Assembly: GCF_902686445.1 (NCBI RefSeq) | Contig: NC_062223.1 | Location: 43,060,998 to 43,124,997, forward strand | DNA from: Sciurus carolinensis | Taxonomy: Eukaryota; Chordata; Mammalia; Rodentia; Sciuridae | Length of the DNA stretch: 64,000 nucleotides | Reading direction: 5' to 3' | In this document: positions 11,300 through 21,997 of the stretch, piece after piece | Layout: each line of letters starts with the position of its first letter | Position numbering within the stretch: the stretch's first letter is position 1 | The notes under the pieces: generated by a model | What the model was told of the DNA's origin: nothing | Databases searched by the model: none | What the model saw: the letters and a program-made list of their open reading frames with translations, nothing else | Translations under genes and position numbers: made by a program

Positions 11300-12150
11300 G
11301 GATTATTTTTTATCAGTTCTTTTTAGTTATATGTAATATTAGGATTCATTTTTCTCATGATTATAAAAGCATGGAATACAATTTGCTCTAATTCAGTCTC
11401 CAGTACTTCCCCTTTCCCTCCCTTCCTCCTTCCTCCCCTCCATTTCCTTCCTTCTTCTCTACTGATCTTTCTGCTCTTTGTAGATTTTTTTGAATTCGTG
11501 CCTCATGGACCTACATAAAGGTGGGAGTCACTGTGGCTTATTCATATGTGAACATAGGAAAGTTAGTTCACGTTCATTCCACTCCTCTTCCCTTCCCCAT
11601 CCCTCCTGCCTCCTCCTCTATTTCCTTTCTCTACTCCACTGATTGCTCTTCTATTTTGATGGAATCCACCCTCTTGCCTTTTCTTTCTTTCCCCCCAGTA
11701 TTTTGGACTAGTGTCCACATACCAGGGAAAACAGTTGACCTTGGACTTTCTGGGTCTGGCTTATTTCACTTAGGTCCTTCCATTTTCCAGCAAATGCCAT
11801 AATTTTATTCTTCTTTATGGTTGCATAAAACTCCATTGTCTATATATACCACGTTTTCTTTATCTGTTCATCTGTTGATGGGCACTTGGGCTGTTCCACA
11901 GTTTGGCTATTGTGAATTGTGCTGCTATAAACAACAATGTGACTGTATCCCTGTAGTGTGTTGATTGTCGATGTTTTGGGATATACACAGAGGAGCAGGA
12001 TAGCAGGGTCATATGGTGGTTCCAAGGCATGGATTCCTATGGTGAACACTGTGGTGCTCTGCCCAGACGCCCTCTGTAGGCCAGACTCCTCCACCTCCCA
12101 GCAGCTGGGAATGTCAGTTGCTGTTGCCTCGTGGATGTATTCCTGATGGA
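11300..12150 (-). mobile_element. Older squirrel L1 3' end, reversed
   Basis: Plus-strand order is 'tttttagttatatgtaata' (end of the 3' UTR), a pyrimidine-rich tract near 11410-11700 (reversed polypurine tract), 'gcaaatgccataattttatt', 'actccattgtctatatatac' and 'gtttggctattgtgaattg'. These are the reversed L1 ORF2 C-terminus and 3' UTR. Many substitutions, and only 84 codons stay open on the minus strand. Confidence 0.85.
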
Positions 12151-13229
12151 AACTGCTCTTGATTACAGAAAACTGCTAGCCCAAGGTCATGCCCTCTTAG
12201 CAAGTGGCTCACGGACTGATTGGGGTATAAGGTTCAACTTTTTTGCCTCAATTCTGGGTCACTCCAAAGGGCTATGCAAGCCCCAGAGCTCTCTCTAGAG
12301 CTGGCTGAGGCCTCTCTTGCCTGTGCATGTAGGTCCGCTTCTCTGCCCAGTCCCACCTTCCTCACTTCCACACAGGTGTATCGCTCTGGACCTGACCACT
12401 TCCCAGTGAACCTGCCCGTGGCTCCGTGTTTCTGAGTCTGCTTCTAGGGGCCCAACTTTATAGATTGTAAAACATGCTCCCAAATAAAAATTCAAACCAG
12501 GATGAGGTGAAAATAAATAAAATAAGCTCTAATAGCTTCTTTTTATATCCCAACAGTTGTCTTGTGAACCCCTAACTTTGCCTACCTGCTTATAGAGGTG
12601 ATTTCCCAAAACTTACAACTGAGCACATACATCACATTAATCCCAGTCCTAGGATGGGAGGCAGAGGCCAAGGAGGAAGACCACAGGAGCAGGAAGAAGA
12701 AAAGGCAGACCTTCCTTGACTCTTCCCTCTCAGACAAGTTTAGATTCCCCTGGCATGGGGTCCGATGGTCCCATTCCTTCCCTTTGGGTACATTCATCAT
12801 ATTTGCAATGACTTTTTTAATGACCATCTTTTCAAAAGACTGAAGATTGATGAAATCAATCTGTGTCCATTTTGTGCACGATTGTGTATTTGATACCTAA
12901 TAGTCCCTGGAAGGCAGCAGGTGCCCAAAATATCTTTGAGAGAGGGTTGTGGGGGTGGGGAGTTATTCACAGATAGACACTTGAGAATAGATAAGGTCCC
13001 CGACTGTACATCTTTGATCAAGGGGATAGACATTCATCAAACCAGAGCACAGAGACATAATGACTAATGTAAATATCCAGAAGGAAAGAAGGGAAGTACT
13101 CCGGAATGGCTTAGTCTACTGTGCATTTGGGTTAGTGGAGGTGGGAGGTGAGGATGGCAAGAAAGTATAGTCAGCCCACCTCCCTGGAGGAGGAAGTGAT
13201 GCTTCAGTGGGTGGATTTGGTTACCTAGA
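12151..13229. other. Unassigned sequence
   Basis: No gene recognised. A short stretch near 12635-12690 ('aatcccagtcctaggatggg') hints at a SINE head but is too short to call. Confidence 0.4.
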
Positions 13230-13463
13230 GTCATTCCTCAACCCCACACTATTGACACTTTGGGCTAGCTCTTTGTTGAGGGCAGGCGTGTGCATGATGG
13301 GCGGAGGCTGTCCTGTGTATTGTAGAATCTTGAGCAGCACTCTTTACCTTCTACCCACTGGATGTCAGTAGCCCCCCTCTCCAAGCCCCAGTCGGGACAA
13401 CCATTTTATGTGTGGACATCACCAAGTGTCCCCTGCAAGGCAAAATCCAGTTGAAAATCACTG
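13230..13463 (-). mobile_element. MER5A-type hAT-Charlie element, reversed
   Basis: Contains 'cactattgacactttggg', 'ctgtcctgtgtattgtagaa', 'ccttctacccactggatg' and 'gttgaaaatcactg', matching the reverse complement of MER5A across almost its full length. Confidence 0.85.
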
Positions 13464-14682
13464 AGCAGAGGGTAGAGGCCAGCTGACTGGGGAGAGGAGC
13501 AGGGTGGGAAGGAGAATCTGCAGAGGCCACAGGATGGGAGAGCTGTGCTGCTGTAGGATGAGAAAAAAGGAAATGAACTGAATCCTGCCAGAAGCTGAGA
13601 TCCAAAGGTTAACTTTGTGGTCCCTAGTGGTTAACCGATGAATTCATGACAGAACGTGTGGGAACTCAATGGCCAGGTAAGGATGCATGTCTACTTCCTG
13701 GTAAAGAAAACAGAACAAGCAGAGAGAGGGTGGGAGCCTACAGGGGTAATGACAGGATCTCATGACTCTAATCACTGGGATCCAAAAATTAAGAAATAAG
13801 CCTCCATAAATCCAGAGCCGTGAGACAATATTAATGGAACTTGGTTAGCACACGTCGCCCTTGCACCCCGGCTTGCTCCCAGGGCTGAGGAGGGGATGAC
13901 AGATGAATCCAATGAGGCAGAAGGATGTGCCAAAGGCTTCATTCAATAAATCAGCGGACACTCCCCTGCATTTGCATTGTTAATGGCACTACCTAAACCT
14001 CAGTATTGCTGTAGAAACTTGTCAGGCAGCTGCCTCCCCATTGGTAACTTCCCAAGCCAGTTGGCAAAGGGTAACAGAATGCTGAGTGGTTGGGTCTGAA
14101 ACCATTTTAAAATCAGTCTTCGACTGGAAGCTAGGTAAAATGTCCAGAATATCTGGCAGCAGATGTGCAGATGTGTAGGTTTGATGTGCTGATGAACACT
14201 TCCTGGGGCACAGAGCCCCCAAGGCAGAGGTGACCTGGAATAGGACACCAGAGCCTCCAGTCCCCAAATGCATTCTTGCCATTGAGCCATTAATTCACAT
14301 TCTGCCATTAATTTATTGGACAACCAATGGTGACCTCCAAAGTTGATCTCTTTGGAACTCAGTTTCCTACAGATCCAATAAATATTGAAATAATTCTTTT
14401 CTTTAGGCATGGGGGTAGGATACTGATATCAGAATGATCTAGGCAGCTTATTCAATGTGCACCCATTACCCATCCTCCTGGGAGACCCACATGTCTCAAG
14501 GGAGAGGGGTTTTGTATTTCAGGTCCTTGTTGCTGGTTTTTTCTCTTGCCTGAGTCTCTATTGTGGTTTGATAGGACACGGTCCCTGATCTCCTTATTTA
14601 AAATTTTGATATTTTTTCCTCATGGACTTCTTTTTGCATTCATTTTGATCTTTTAAAATATTGCATTCAAATATCACCTTTT
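13464..14682. other. Unassigned sequence
   Basis: A 136-codon minus-strand frame (14000-14410) has no recognisable domain. A 49-nt stretch at 13628-13676 has both splice motifs on the plus strand but is too short to call. Nothing else recognised. Confidence 0.4.
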
Positions 14683-15084
14683 TTTTTTTCAGTGCCCTTT
14701 ATATTTTTTTCTTATTTTGAATTGTGGTAAAATAACCAAAACATAAAATTTTACCATCGTAACCATTTTTCAATGTATCATTCAGGGTCATTAAGTTTTG
14801 TGACCATTGAGACATCGATCTCCAGAACTCTTCAGCTTCCCAGACTGAAACTCTGTGCTCACCACTCCGTAACTTCCCATTCACCCCTCCTTGGATTCTC
14901 TGCAAACTACCATTCTATTTTCTGTATGTATGAATATGACAATGAGGTACCTCACATAAGTGGAATCATACGGTATTTGTTTTTTGACTGGCTTGTTTCA
15001 TTCACCATAATGTTCTCAGTGTTCATCCATGATGTAGCATGCATCAGTGTTCTATTACTTTTTAAGACCAAATAATATTTTACT

Positions 15085-15094
15085 CTGTGTGTGT

Positions 15095-15139
<45 letters not shown>
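15085..15139. repeat. (TG)n/(TATG)n microsatellite
   Basis: TG units interrupted by 'tatg', inside the L1M 3' segment where such elements often carry a TA-rich run. Confidence 0.9.
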
Positions 15140-15440
15140 CTTTGATTTTTTATTCTTTGATCCATCTGTGAACTTGGGTTGCTTATACCTTCTGACTACT
15201 GTTAATAATGCTGTTATGATCATGAGTATAAAAACATCTGTTTGGGATCCTGCTTTGAATTTTTCTTGGCATATAGCCAGAAGTAGCATTGCTGGATTAT
15301 ACGATGACTCCATTTTCAATTTCTTCAGGAACCACCATACTGTTTTTTATAATGGTTGCACCATTTTGCATTCTCACCAACAGTGCACAAGGGTTCTGAT
15401 TTCTCCAGATTTTTGCCAACACTTGTTATTTTCTGTTTTT

Positions 15441-16250
15441 TAAAAAGTTTGTTCTGATTAGTTCTGCATGACAGAATGCATTTATGCATTTTGATAAGTC
15501 ATACATAATCAATCTAACAAAAGAGGTGAAGGACCTCTACAATGAAAACTACAGAACACTAAAGAAAGAAATTGAAGACCTTAGAAGATAGAAAGACTCC
15601 CATGCCCCTGGATAAGCAGAATTAACATTGTCAAAATAGTCACTCTACCAAAATCATTATACAAATTCAATGTGATGCCTATTAAAATCCCAATGACATT
15701 CTTCATAGAACTATAAAATGCAATAATGAAATTCATTTGGAAAAATAAGAGACCCAGAATAGCTAAAGCAATCCTCAGCAAGAAAAGTGAAGCAGGAGGC
15801 ATCACAATAACAGACCTCAAACTATATTACAGAGCTATAGTAATAAAAACAGCATGGTATTGGCACCAAAACAGACATGTAGACCAAATGGTACAAAATA
15901 GAAGACACAGAGACAAACCCACATAAATACAGTTATCTCATACTAGACAAAGGTGCCGAAAACATTCACTGGAGAAAAGATAGCCTATTCAATAAGTGGT
16001 GCTGAGAAAAACGGAAAGCCACATGTAACAAAATGGAATTAAACCTTTATCTCTCACACTGCATGAAACTCAACTCAAAGTGGATCAAAGACTTAGACAC
16101 TAGAACAGAGACTCTACATCTAATAGAAGAAAAAGTAGGCCCAAATTTTCACCACTTTGGCCTAGGATTTAACTTTCTCAACAAGACCCCTAAAGCATAA
16201 GAAGTTAAATCAAGAACCAAAAATTGGGATAAATTCAAACTAAAAAGTTT
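15441..16250 (-). mobile_element. 5'-inverted (twin-primed) squirrel L1 insertion
   Basis: The left about 60 bases (15448-15508) are a reversed L1 3' end ('gttctgcatgacag', 'gcattttgataagtcata'). From about 15509 the sequence switches to plus-strand ORF2 ('caatctaacaaaagaggtg', coding [13 protein letters not shown]) and runs to 'aattcaaactaaaaag'. A 3' segment followed by an inverted 5' segment is the twin-priming arrangement. The L1M flanks give a degraded duplication: 'cttgttattttctgttttt' on the left and 'cttgatttgttttt' on the right. About 1.3 kb of ORF2/3' UTR between the two segments is absent. Confidence 0.75.
15726..15926 (+). pseudogene. L1 ORF2 fragment in the inverted segment
   Basis: 66 codons open, reading '[17 protein letters not shown]' and '[12 protein letters not shown]', part of ORF2 downstream of the reverse transcriptase core. 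Stops and frameshifts interrupt both sides. It is translated opposite to the strand of the inserted element because of the inversion. Confidence 0.85.
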
Positions 16251-16300
16251 CTTGATTTGTTTTTGACAGTAGCCAATCTAATGGGAGTGAGGAGGTAACA

Positions 16301-16449
16301 TCCCCTTCAATTCTGCAGTCAGGAGTGAGTCTCAATTGATTCATTAGAGGCCCAGCCTTGCCCCTGGGTACAGATCATCATCCATGAGCCTCTGATCCTC
16401 AAACATGTTCTCACCTCCCTCATTTGGGGTGATGAAAAAAAAATACTGC
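16301..16449. other. Unassigned sequence
   Basis: Short interval with no feature recognised. Confidence 0.5.
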
Positions 16450-16620
16450 TATTTGGATTAGTAGCTTTGTTGTACCATTTAGTAGCTGTGTGACCTTAGC
16501 CAAGATGCAACTTTCCTGTGCCTTAGTTTCCTAGTCAATACAAGTAAGACAACAATTTTATTTACCTGATAGAATTGCCATGAATAAATGAATTAGTACA
16601 TACAAAGTTCTTAGACATCA
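16450..16620 (-). mobile_element. MIR SINE, reversed
   Basis: Carries 'agtagctgtgtgaccttagc', 'tgtgccttagtttcctag' and 'attgccatgaataaatgaa'. Confidence 0.8.
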
Positions 16621-16654
16621 TAACCTCCTTAACTACTATTATAGAGCTCACCTG

Positions 16655-17060
16655 CAGATCCAAATGCTTTCACTTTTAATAAACTTAAAATTTTGGAATG
16701 GTTTTGATTTATAAAATGTTGCAAAGATAGTGAGATAAGTGACCCTATACCCTTCACTTAACTTTTTCTAATATTAGCATGTCACACAAGCATTTACCTT
16801 TGTCAAAATAAGAAATTAACATTGGCATGTTAGCTAAACTACAGGCTTTATTTGCATTTCAATGATTTTTCCAGCAATGTCACTCTTCTATTCCTGGCCC
16901 AAGCAAGTGTACCACCTTGCATTTAGGCTATAGCTCTTTTTATTTGTTTCACTTTGCATTTGTCATTTATCTGAGTGTGGTTCTTCAGATGGGGCATGGG
17001 ATTCTGCCATAATCATCCACCATGAGGATTGGCATAAATTTGTTCCACACAGGTGCATTT
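16655..17060 (-). mobile_element. Old L1M 3' UTR fragment, reversed
   Basis: Phrases 'gtcaaaataagaaattaaca', 'actacaggctttatttgc' and 'cattgcatttaggc'-like text match the reversed 3' UTR of old L1M elements. The family is inferred from memory. Confidence 0.55.
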
Positions 17061-18039
17061 ACTTGCCCGTCCAGGGAGGCATGTGAATCTGCAACCCTGG
17101 ATTAGGTGATGACTTGGTCCCTTCCTTTTGGAGAGAGTGTACTTTCATGATCAATTTTTCTGGGTTTCCAAAAATCCCCCATTAAAATTCAAATACTCAT
17201 CTCAGGTAGCTAGTTCAAACCAATTCACAGCTAAATTGTCTTGGTAGAAACTGGTTGGCCGTGTGGAAGTACCTGGAGGTGTGAGGCCAACATGGGATGG
17301 AGAGTTACCTTGGAGGGAAGGCTGCCAAGTGCTGATGCTGGACTTTTCTGCCTTATGTCTCAGGAGAGGTCCTGCCTGTGTTAGGCCCTGACTCCTATTG
17401 CTGGGTTTTGTGCCTCCACACCCAAGGGTGCTCCCTGGCATCATGGACTCTGAACTTGCTAGCGCCCACTGGGTTTCACCGTTGGTCTTAAGTCATCTCT
17501 GTGGTTTTGCCTCCTCCCTTTACAGAATGTGTGTAACTCAATCCCTTAGTGCTGAGTGAGGAAGAAAGACTAAAGAACTGGACCATCTTAAACAATTCAT
17601 TAGGGGCCTTCTCTCTTCCCAGGGCAATGCAAAGTGCTACCTAGGGACTAAAAGAAAGGCCTGGCATGTAAATGACAGCAGCAGTATTTTCTTATTTTTT
17701 TCCATCGACTGGCTTGTTTTCTCCTTTATATATCCAGATATAAAAATATATCTGGATATATAAATCCAGATTTATATATTAGCATTGCCTTTTTCATATC
17801 TGAATATTTAGAGAATTCTACCATGGACTAATGGCATGGATGGCCAAGAAAAGAGAAGAAGGTTGATTTAAAAAAATAAGGGAGATTGTTCCCCTAATTT
17901 GGATTCGTGTTCTTACTTGTGGGTCAAGCTTACCTGATGCCTCTGATTTCAGCCTCACAAATACCCTGCCACCACCCTTGTGCCTTTCTTGGTGCTATAG
18001 CACAGCCAGACAATAGAGTGGATCAGCAGGACCTCACTG
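17061..18039. other. Unassigned sequence with a strong hairpin
   Basis: Contains an 80-codon minus-strand frame (17202-17444) ending near a donor-like 'ccaaggtaactc', but no good acceptor pairs with it. The perfect inverted repeat at 17725-17764 is annotated separately. Confidence 0.4.
17725..17764. repeat. Perfect 18-bp inverted repeat (hairpin)
   Basis: Arms 17725-17742 (starting 'tttatatatccagatata') and 17747-17764 (starting 'tatatctggatatata') are exact reverse complements around an 'aaaa' loop. A further 'tccagatttatatat' follows directly. It could be a TA-rich recombination-prone palindrome or a small miniature element. No flanking duplication was seen. Confidence 0.93.
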
Positions 18040-18228
18040 TGAGTACCGGCTTCACCACTAATTGGCTGTGTGAACTTGAGCAAGTTACTCAACCTCTTTG
18101 TGTCTTACCTTCACCTGTCAGATGGGGATAATTGCAGCACCTGCATCCCAAGGTTGTTGTGAGGTTAAATAAAAGGCAGATGAGGCAACACAGGCAAAGG
18201 GCTTAGTGCAATGCCTGGCATGTACCAA
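18040..18228 (-). mobile_element. MIR SINE, reversed, well preserved
   Basis: Contains 'ggctgtgtgaacttgagcaa', 'ttactcaacctctttgtgtc', 'aaggttgttgtgaggttaaa' and 'gcaatgcctggcatgt'. Confidence 0.9.
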
Positions 18229-18528
18229 GCCTTTCAGGAGTTCAGCTCTTGCTATTCAGAATGTTCAGGTGATGGCAGCAGAATCATTACCAAAATGGCA
18301 GCCACCATGGAAGTAAGGGAAAAGAACAGGCAAGAATGAGAAAGGAGAGCTCTGTGTCTTGTGGAGGGCTGACACCTCTTGGTCTGAGCAGCTTTCACAT
18401 GGAGCAGCTTGTTATTTCTGACAAGAACCACACAGCTCTCTCCATTTGCCAAATGAGAAAAGTTGAAGAGTCCAGAGGATATAGCCCAGCAATCACATGG
18501 TATAGCTGGCCTTGAAATGGTGCAGAGG
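18229..18528. other. Unassigned sequence
   Basis: Short open frames only. No feature recognised. Confidence 0.45.
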
Positions 18529-18582
18529 TGTAGTTAGAAGTGTGAACCCTGGTGATGTAGTTAGAAGTGTGAACCCTGGTGT
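18529..18582. repeat. 27-bp tandem duplication
   Basis: Two direct copies with period 27, starting 'tgtagttagaagtgtgaacc' at 18529 and 18556. No mismatch was seen. It overlaps the start of a MIR. Confidence 0.92.
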
Positions 18583-18770
18583 CAGGATGCTGGAGGTGAA
18601 ATCCTGCCTATCTGCCACCTGAGACTAGCTATGTGGTAGGGGGAGTCTAAGTTCTGTGCCTCAGTTATGTCTAACTGTCCAGGTTTGATGTACTTCATTA
18701 TGGCAGCTCTAGAGAGCAAATACAAGTGAGAATTGTCATTGTATCTCACAGGATTATTGAAAAGACTAAG
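18565..18770 (-). mobile_element. MIR SINE, reversed
   Basis: Shows 'gtgaaatcctgcctatctgcc', shortened but in consensus order with 'agctatgtgg' and 'ctgtgcctcagttatgtc', the reversed MIR core. Confidence 0.6.
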
Positions 18771-18789
18771 AGAGAGAGAGAGAGAGAGA
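18769..18789. repeat. (AG)n microsatellite
   Basis: Ten AG units. Confidence 0.95.
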
Positions 18790-18946
18790 AACCCATTAAT
18801 CCATACTAGTCTTTATAAGTGTTTCAGCAAACAAACCTAGAAACCCAGACCCTCTGAGTCTCCTGCCCTTTGGAGACAGAATTGGGAAAAACATTCTTTC
18901 TTTAACCCCACTTCACAGATGAGAAAACTAAGCCCATGGAAATGGA

Positions 18947-18950
<4 letters not shown>

Positions 18951-19017
<67 letters not shown>
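18951..19017. repeat. T27 tract followed by (GT)20
   Basis: A 27-base T run at 18951-18977 joins directly to about 20 GT units. T tracts of this size usually mark the tail of a reversed retroposon, but no SINE or LINE body is recognisable beside it. Confidence 0.95.
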
Positions 19018-19019
<2 letters not shown>

Positions 19020-20239
19020 CAGGTTAGGAAACTAAATTAGGGGGAAGAGATTTTTTTTTTCAAAAGCACCTAACAAAAATGTCAGAGAGACATAATAACA
19101 TCAGTGCCAGATGGAAGAGAACTAGACAGAATGTCCACAGCGATGTGAAGACTGAGAAGGTTAACACAACAGTAATGTCATTTCTGGTGACGTGATAGCC
19201 AGAAAGAACCAAGCCCAGCTGTTCAGCACCCCCCACATGCCAGCGGCAGTCTGGCCCATGTGCTACGCTCCGTGTTTCTTTAAACCCAGCTCAGTCACAC
19301 CTGGGGGCATTTCCAATGAGCCCCTTGAGAAGATACTCTCTGATACTCCTGTCTTTTTGGCTGGCTCCCTGCTCGGTCCCCAACCTTGATCACCCTGCTC
19401 CTGGACAGACTAGTGAAGTCAGGGTGTTCAGAAGGGACTGCTGGACAAAGAACACCCGGAAGGCTGGGGGCCAGGGAATTAGCATGTGCTGTCACACACG
19501 TGGGATCTTTCTGCTTCCACTATTGGTCAAGCAATTCTATTTGGCCTGCGCAGGCCCATAGTCAGTGGCCTGCCGAGTGACTACGAGTCAGCCAGTGGCA
19601 AGATAAGACAGGTAAGATTGCTCAGAGCCAGGGCCAGGGGAGGGAGAGGCTCCGAGGTGTGTTATCTTTGGCCCCTGTGAACACTTGTCCTCCCTAGTAA
19701 ACAACAGCACATGAGTGTCCAACCTGCACACCCCCCAGGTGGAGAGTATGCGCATGCCTACCTGCAGCTCCCCTCCCAGGAGGATGAGGTCATCTCCTGA
19801 GTTCTTTCCTGTGTATCTGAGTGTAGCTGGCAGACTCTTTGATCTCCTATCTCCCTCTCCCCCAGTGACCTCTGAGTGGCCCCAGGTGGAGGCTGAGACA
19901 ACAGAGGCTCTGGGCAAAATGTGCAGCTTCTGCCTACAGGGAGTGGAGCCCAGCCCCAGCTCACCCCAGCAGGTCCCAGACCAGATCTCCCCAGCTGGTC
20001 CTCACTCTGCATGACTTCATCCTGCTCAAGAGAGGCCGTTTATTAAATGTCCCATTCCCTGTGATGGGATCTTTATGCTTTGATGGAATAGATGGAGTTG
20101 TTGCTCATGGACACACTCATGTGCCTGAGAACCTGCCTGCACAATTCCTTATCCTCATGGATGCCTAGAATGCTCCATTGGTCAGAGAAGCGCAGGAGAC
20201 TAGAAAGAGTAATCGTTCGAAGAACATTTTGAGAGACCT
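19018..20239. other. GC-richer unassigned block
   Basis: No repeat family recognised. Several overlapping frames of 64-109 codons. On the minus strand one frame is bounded by splice-like sites and is given separately. On the plus strand a long pyrimidine tract ends in 'ccctctcccccag' (19866), a strong acceptor by itself with no convincing donor after it. Confidence 0.4.
19762..19909 (-). CDS. Weak candidate internal exon (unknown gene)
   Basis: On the minus strand, 'cacattttgcccag' could act as acceptor (AG at 19911-19910) and 'gagctgcag/gtaggc' as donor (intron begins at 19761). The 148 nt between them are open in one frame: one base, then 49 codons including 'TLRYTGKNSGDDLILLGGEL'. The frame arrangement (phase 2 in, phase 0 out) equals that of the candidate at 63.7 kb. 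The polypyrimidine tract is weak, and 49 open codons arise by chance about one time in ten. I recognise no protein family. Confidence 0.2.
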
Positions 20240-20401
20240 GCTTTATTTTTCAGCGTTTTCAAAAATTACATGCAGCAAAATTTACACTTTGTAGTGTACA
20301 GCTTTTTTGACTTTTCACAAAATCATGCATCCGTGAAGCCACCACCACAATTAAGATACACTAGAACATTTCCAGCTTCAAAATATTTCCATATGCCTTT
20401 G

Positions 20402-20765
20402 TTATGGGTTGAATGGGGTCACCAAAATTTATATATACTGTTTTAACCCCCAGAGCCACAGAAGGTGACCTTATTTGGAGATAGGGTCTTTACAGAGGTA
20501 ATCAAATTAAAAATGAAGTCATGAGGGTGTGCCTTACTCCAACACCATAAGTACCCTCAGTAACAGGGGAAGCCTGGAGACAGATGTTTGCAGGGAAGAC
20601 TCAAGTGACATGAAGACAGCCATCTGCAAGCCAAGGGGAACCAACCCTACCAGCATCCCGAGTTCAGAACCCCAGTCTCCAGAACTAGGAGACAATCAAT
20701 TCCTGCTCTTAAAGCCACCAGTTTGTGGTGCTTTGCTTTGGCAGTCCTGTGACACTAATATAACA
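20402..20765 (+). mobile_element. Solo MaLR-type LTR
   Basis: Starts 'ttatgggttgaatggggtc', has 'gtgaccttatttggagatag', 'gaagacagccatctgcaagc' and 'agaaccccagtctccagaac', and ends 'cagtcctgtgacactaata'. This is the order of an MLT/MST-like LTR. No internal retroviral genes are present. It lies inside the L1M. Confidence 0.75.
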
Positions 20766-21328
20766 CCTTCATACTTGATGGCATCCTTCCACCTCAGCTT
20801 GACAATTGCTGAACTGACTTTTGTCACTGTAGATCGCTTTTCCCCCAAATGTCATACAAATGGAATCCCAGACATAAGCTGAATCCAGCTTAATTCAGCA
20901 TAATGCTTTTGAGATTCACCCATGTTTCTTTTTTTTTTCCATTGATTTTTATCACTCAGTAATAACCCATTGTATGGATATACAGTTTGTTTATCCATTC
21001 ACCGGTTGAAGGACATTTGGATTATGTCCAGGTTTTGGTTATTATAACTAATGCCTCTGTAAATGCTCATATATGCAAGTTTTGGGTGTGAACAGGTGTT
21101 TTGATTTCTCTTGGGTAAATACATAGGGGTAAGATTTCTGGGTCAGATGAGAAGTATATGTGTAAATTCATAAGAAACTACTATCATCATTCTTGAAGTG
21201 ATGTTCCATTTTTTTATTTCTACCAGCAATCCATGAATGTTTAGGTGGTTCACATCCTCACTGCACATGGTATCACTTTTCTGTTTTTACCAACCTCTTC
21301 GGTATGCATGGGTATTTCATTTCAGTGT

Positions 21329-21556
21329 TTTTTTTTTTTTTATTTTTTAGTACCAAGGATTGAACCCAGGGGTGCTTTACTACAGAGCCATATCCCTTAT
21401 CCCCAGCCCTATTTATTTATTTATTTATTTATTTATTTATTTTGAGACAGGGTCTTACTAAGTTGCTTAGGGTCTTGCTAAGTTGAACTTGTGATCCTCC
21501 TGCCTCAGCCTCCCAAATCACTGGGATTTGCAGGTGTGCACTACCATGACCAGTTC
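21329..21556 (-). mobile_element. B1/ID-type squirrel SINE, reversed
   Basis: T-rich tail, then 'gtaccaaggattgaacccag', 'gagccatatcccttatcccc', an (ATTT)n linker at about 21410-21441, 'ttgagacagggtcttacta' and 'gtgatcctcctgcctcagcc'. Full-length dimeric SINE with an ID-like and a B1-like half. Confidence 0.93.
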
Positions 21557-21689
21557 ATAGCAGTTTTAATTAGCATTTTCTAATAACTAAAGATGTTAAA
21601 CATCTTTTCCTGTGAATATTTACCATTCACATGCCTAACTTTTTTTGTGAAGTATCTATTCAGATCTTTCCCATTTTTATTTATATTTT

Positions 21690-21830
21690 TGAATTGGTGC
21701 ATTATAATTATACATGATGGTAGAATTTATTGTTACATTCATACATGCAGACAATTTAACAATATAATTTAGTCAATTTTGTTCCCCACTACTTCCCCTT
21801 ACCTTTCTCCCTTTACCCAATTTTTAACTG
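21690..21830 (-). mobile_element. Squirrel L1 3' UTR scrap, reversed
   Basis: 'tgaattggtgcattataatt', 'atacatgatggtagaattta' and 'gttccccactacttcccctt' match a 3'-terminal L1 fragment type seen repeatedly in this window. Confidence 0.55.
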
Positions 21831-21997
21831 AATTGTTTGCTTTATTATTGAGTTTTGTGAAGATTAAAATCCTTTATCAAATGTGCATTTTACAAATATT
21901 TTCTACAGTCTGTGACTTTTTCCTTTTCTTTTGAAGAGTAAGTTTTAAGCTTTTGTTAAAGACAAAAACAAAAAACCTGTCAAATTTAGGCACAGTT

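Larger units (their letters stand above)
14683..16300 (-). mobile_element. Old L1M element, reversed, split by a younger L1
   Basis: Pieces at 14683-15440 and about 16251-16300 read as reversed L1M ORF2 C-terminus and 3' UTR: 'gaattgtggtaaaataacc', 'gtgttcatccatgatgtagc', 'caacagtgcacaagggttc', then after the gap 'gacagtagccaatctaatgg'. The break lies exactly between 'cttgttattttctg' and 'gacagtagcc', which are contiguous in L1M. It contains a TG/TATG microsatellite. Confidence 0.85.

Noticed and set aside
13628..13676. 49-nt stretch between 'ttgtggtccctag' and 'ggccag/gtaagg'
   Set aside because: Both splice motifs fit and the frame is open, but such short matches are expected by chance in 64 kb and the acceptor tract is weak.
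19545..19611. Plus-strand 'ctgcgcag ... agacag/gtaaga' in a GC-richer block
   Set aside because: Good donor, but the acceptor tract contains purines and the frame is short. It conflicts with the minus-strand candidate nearby.
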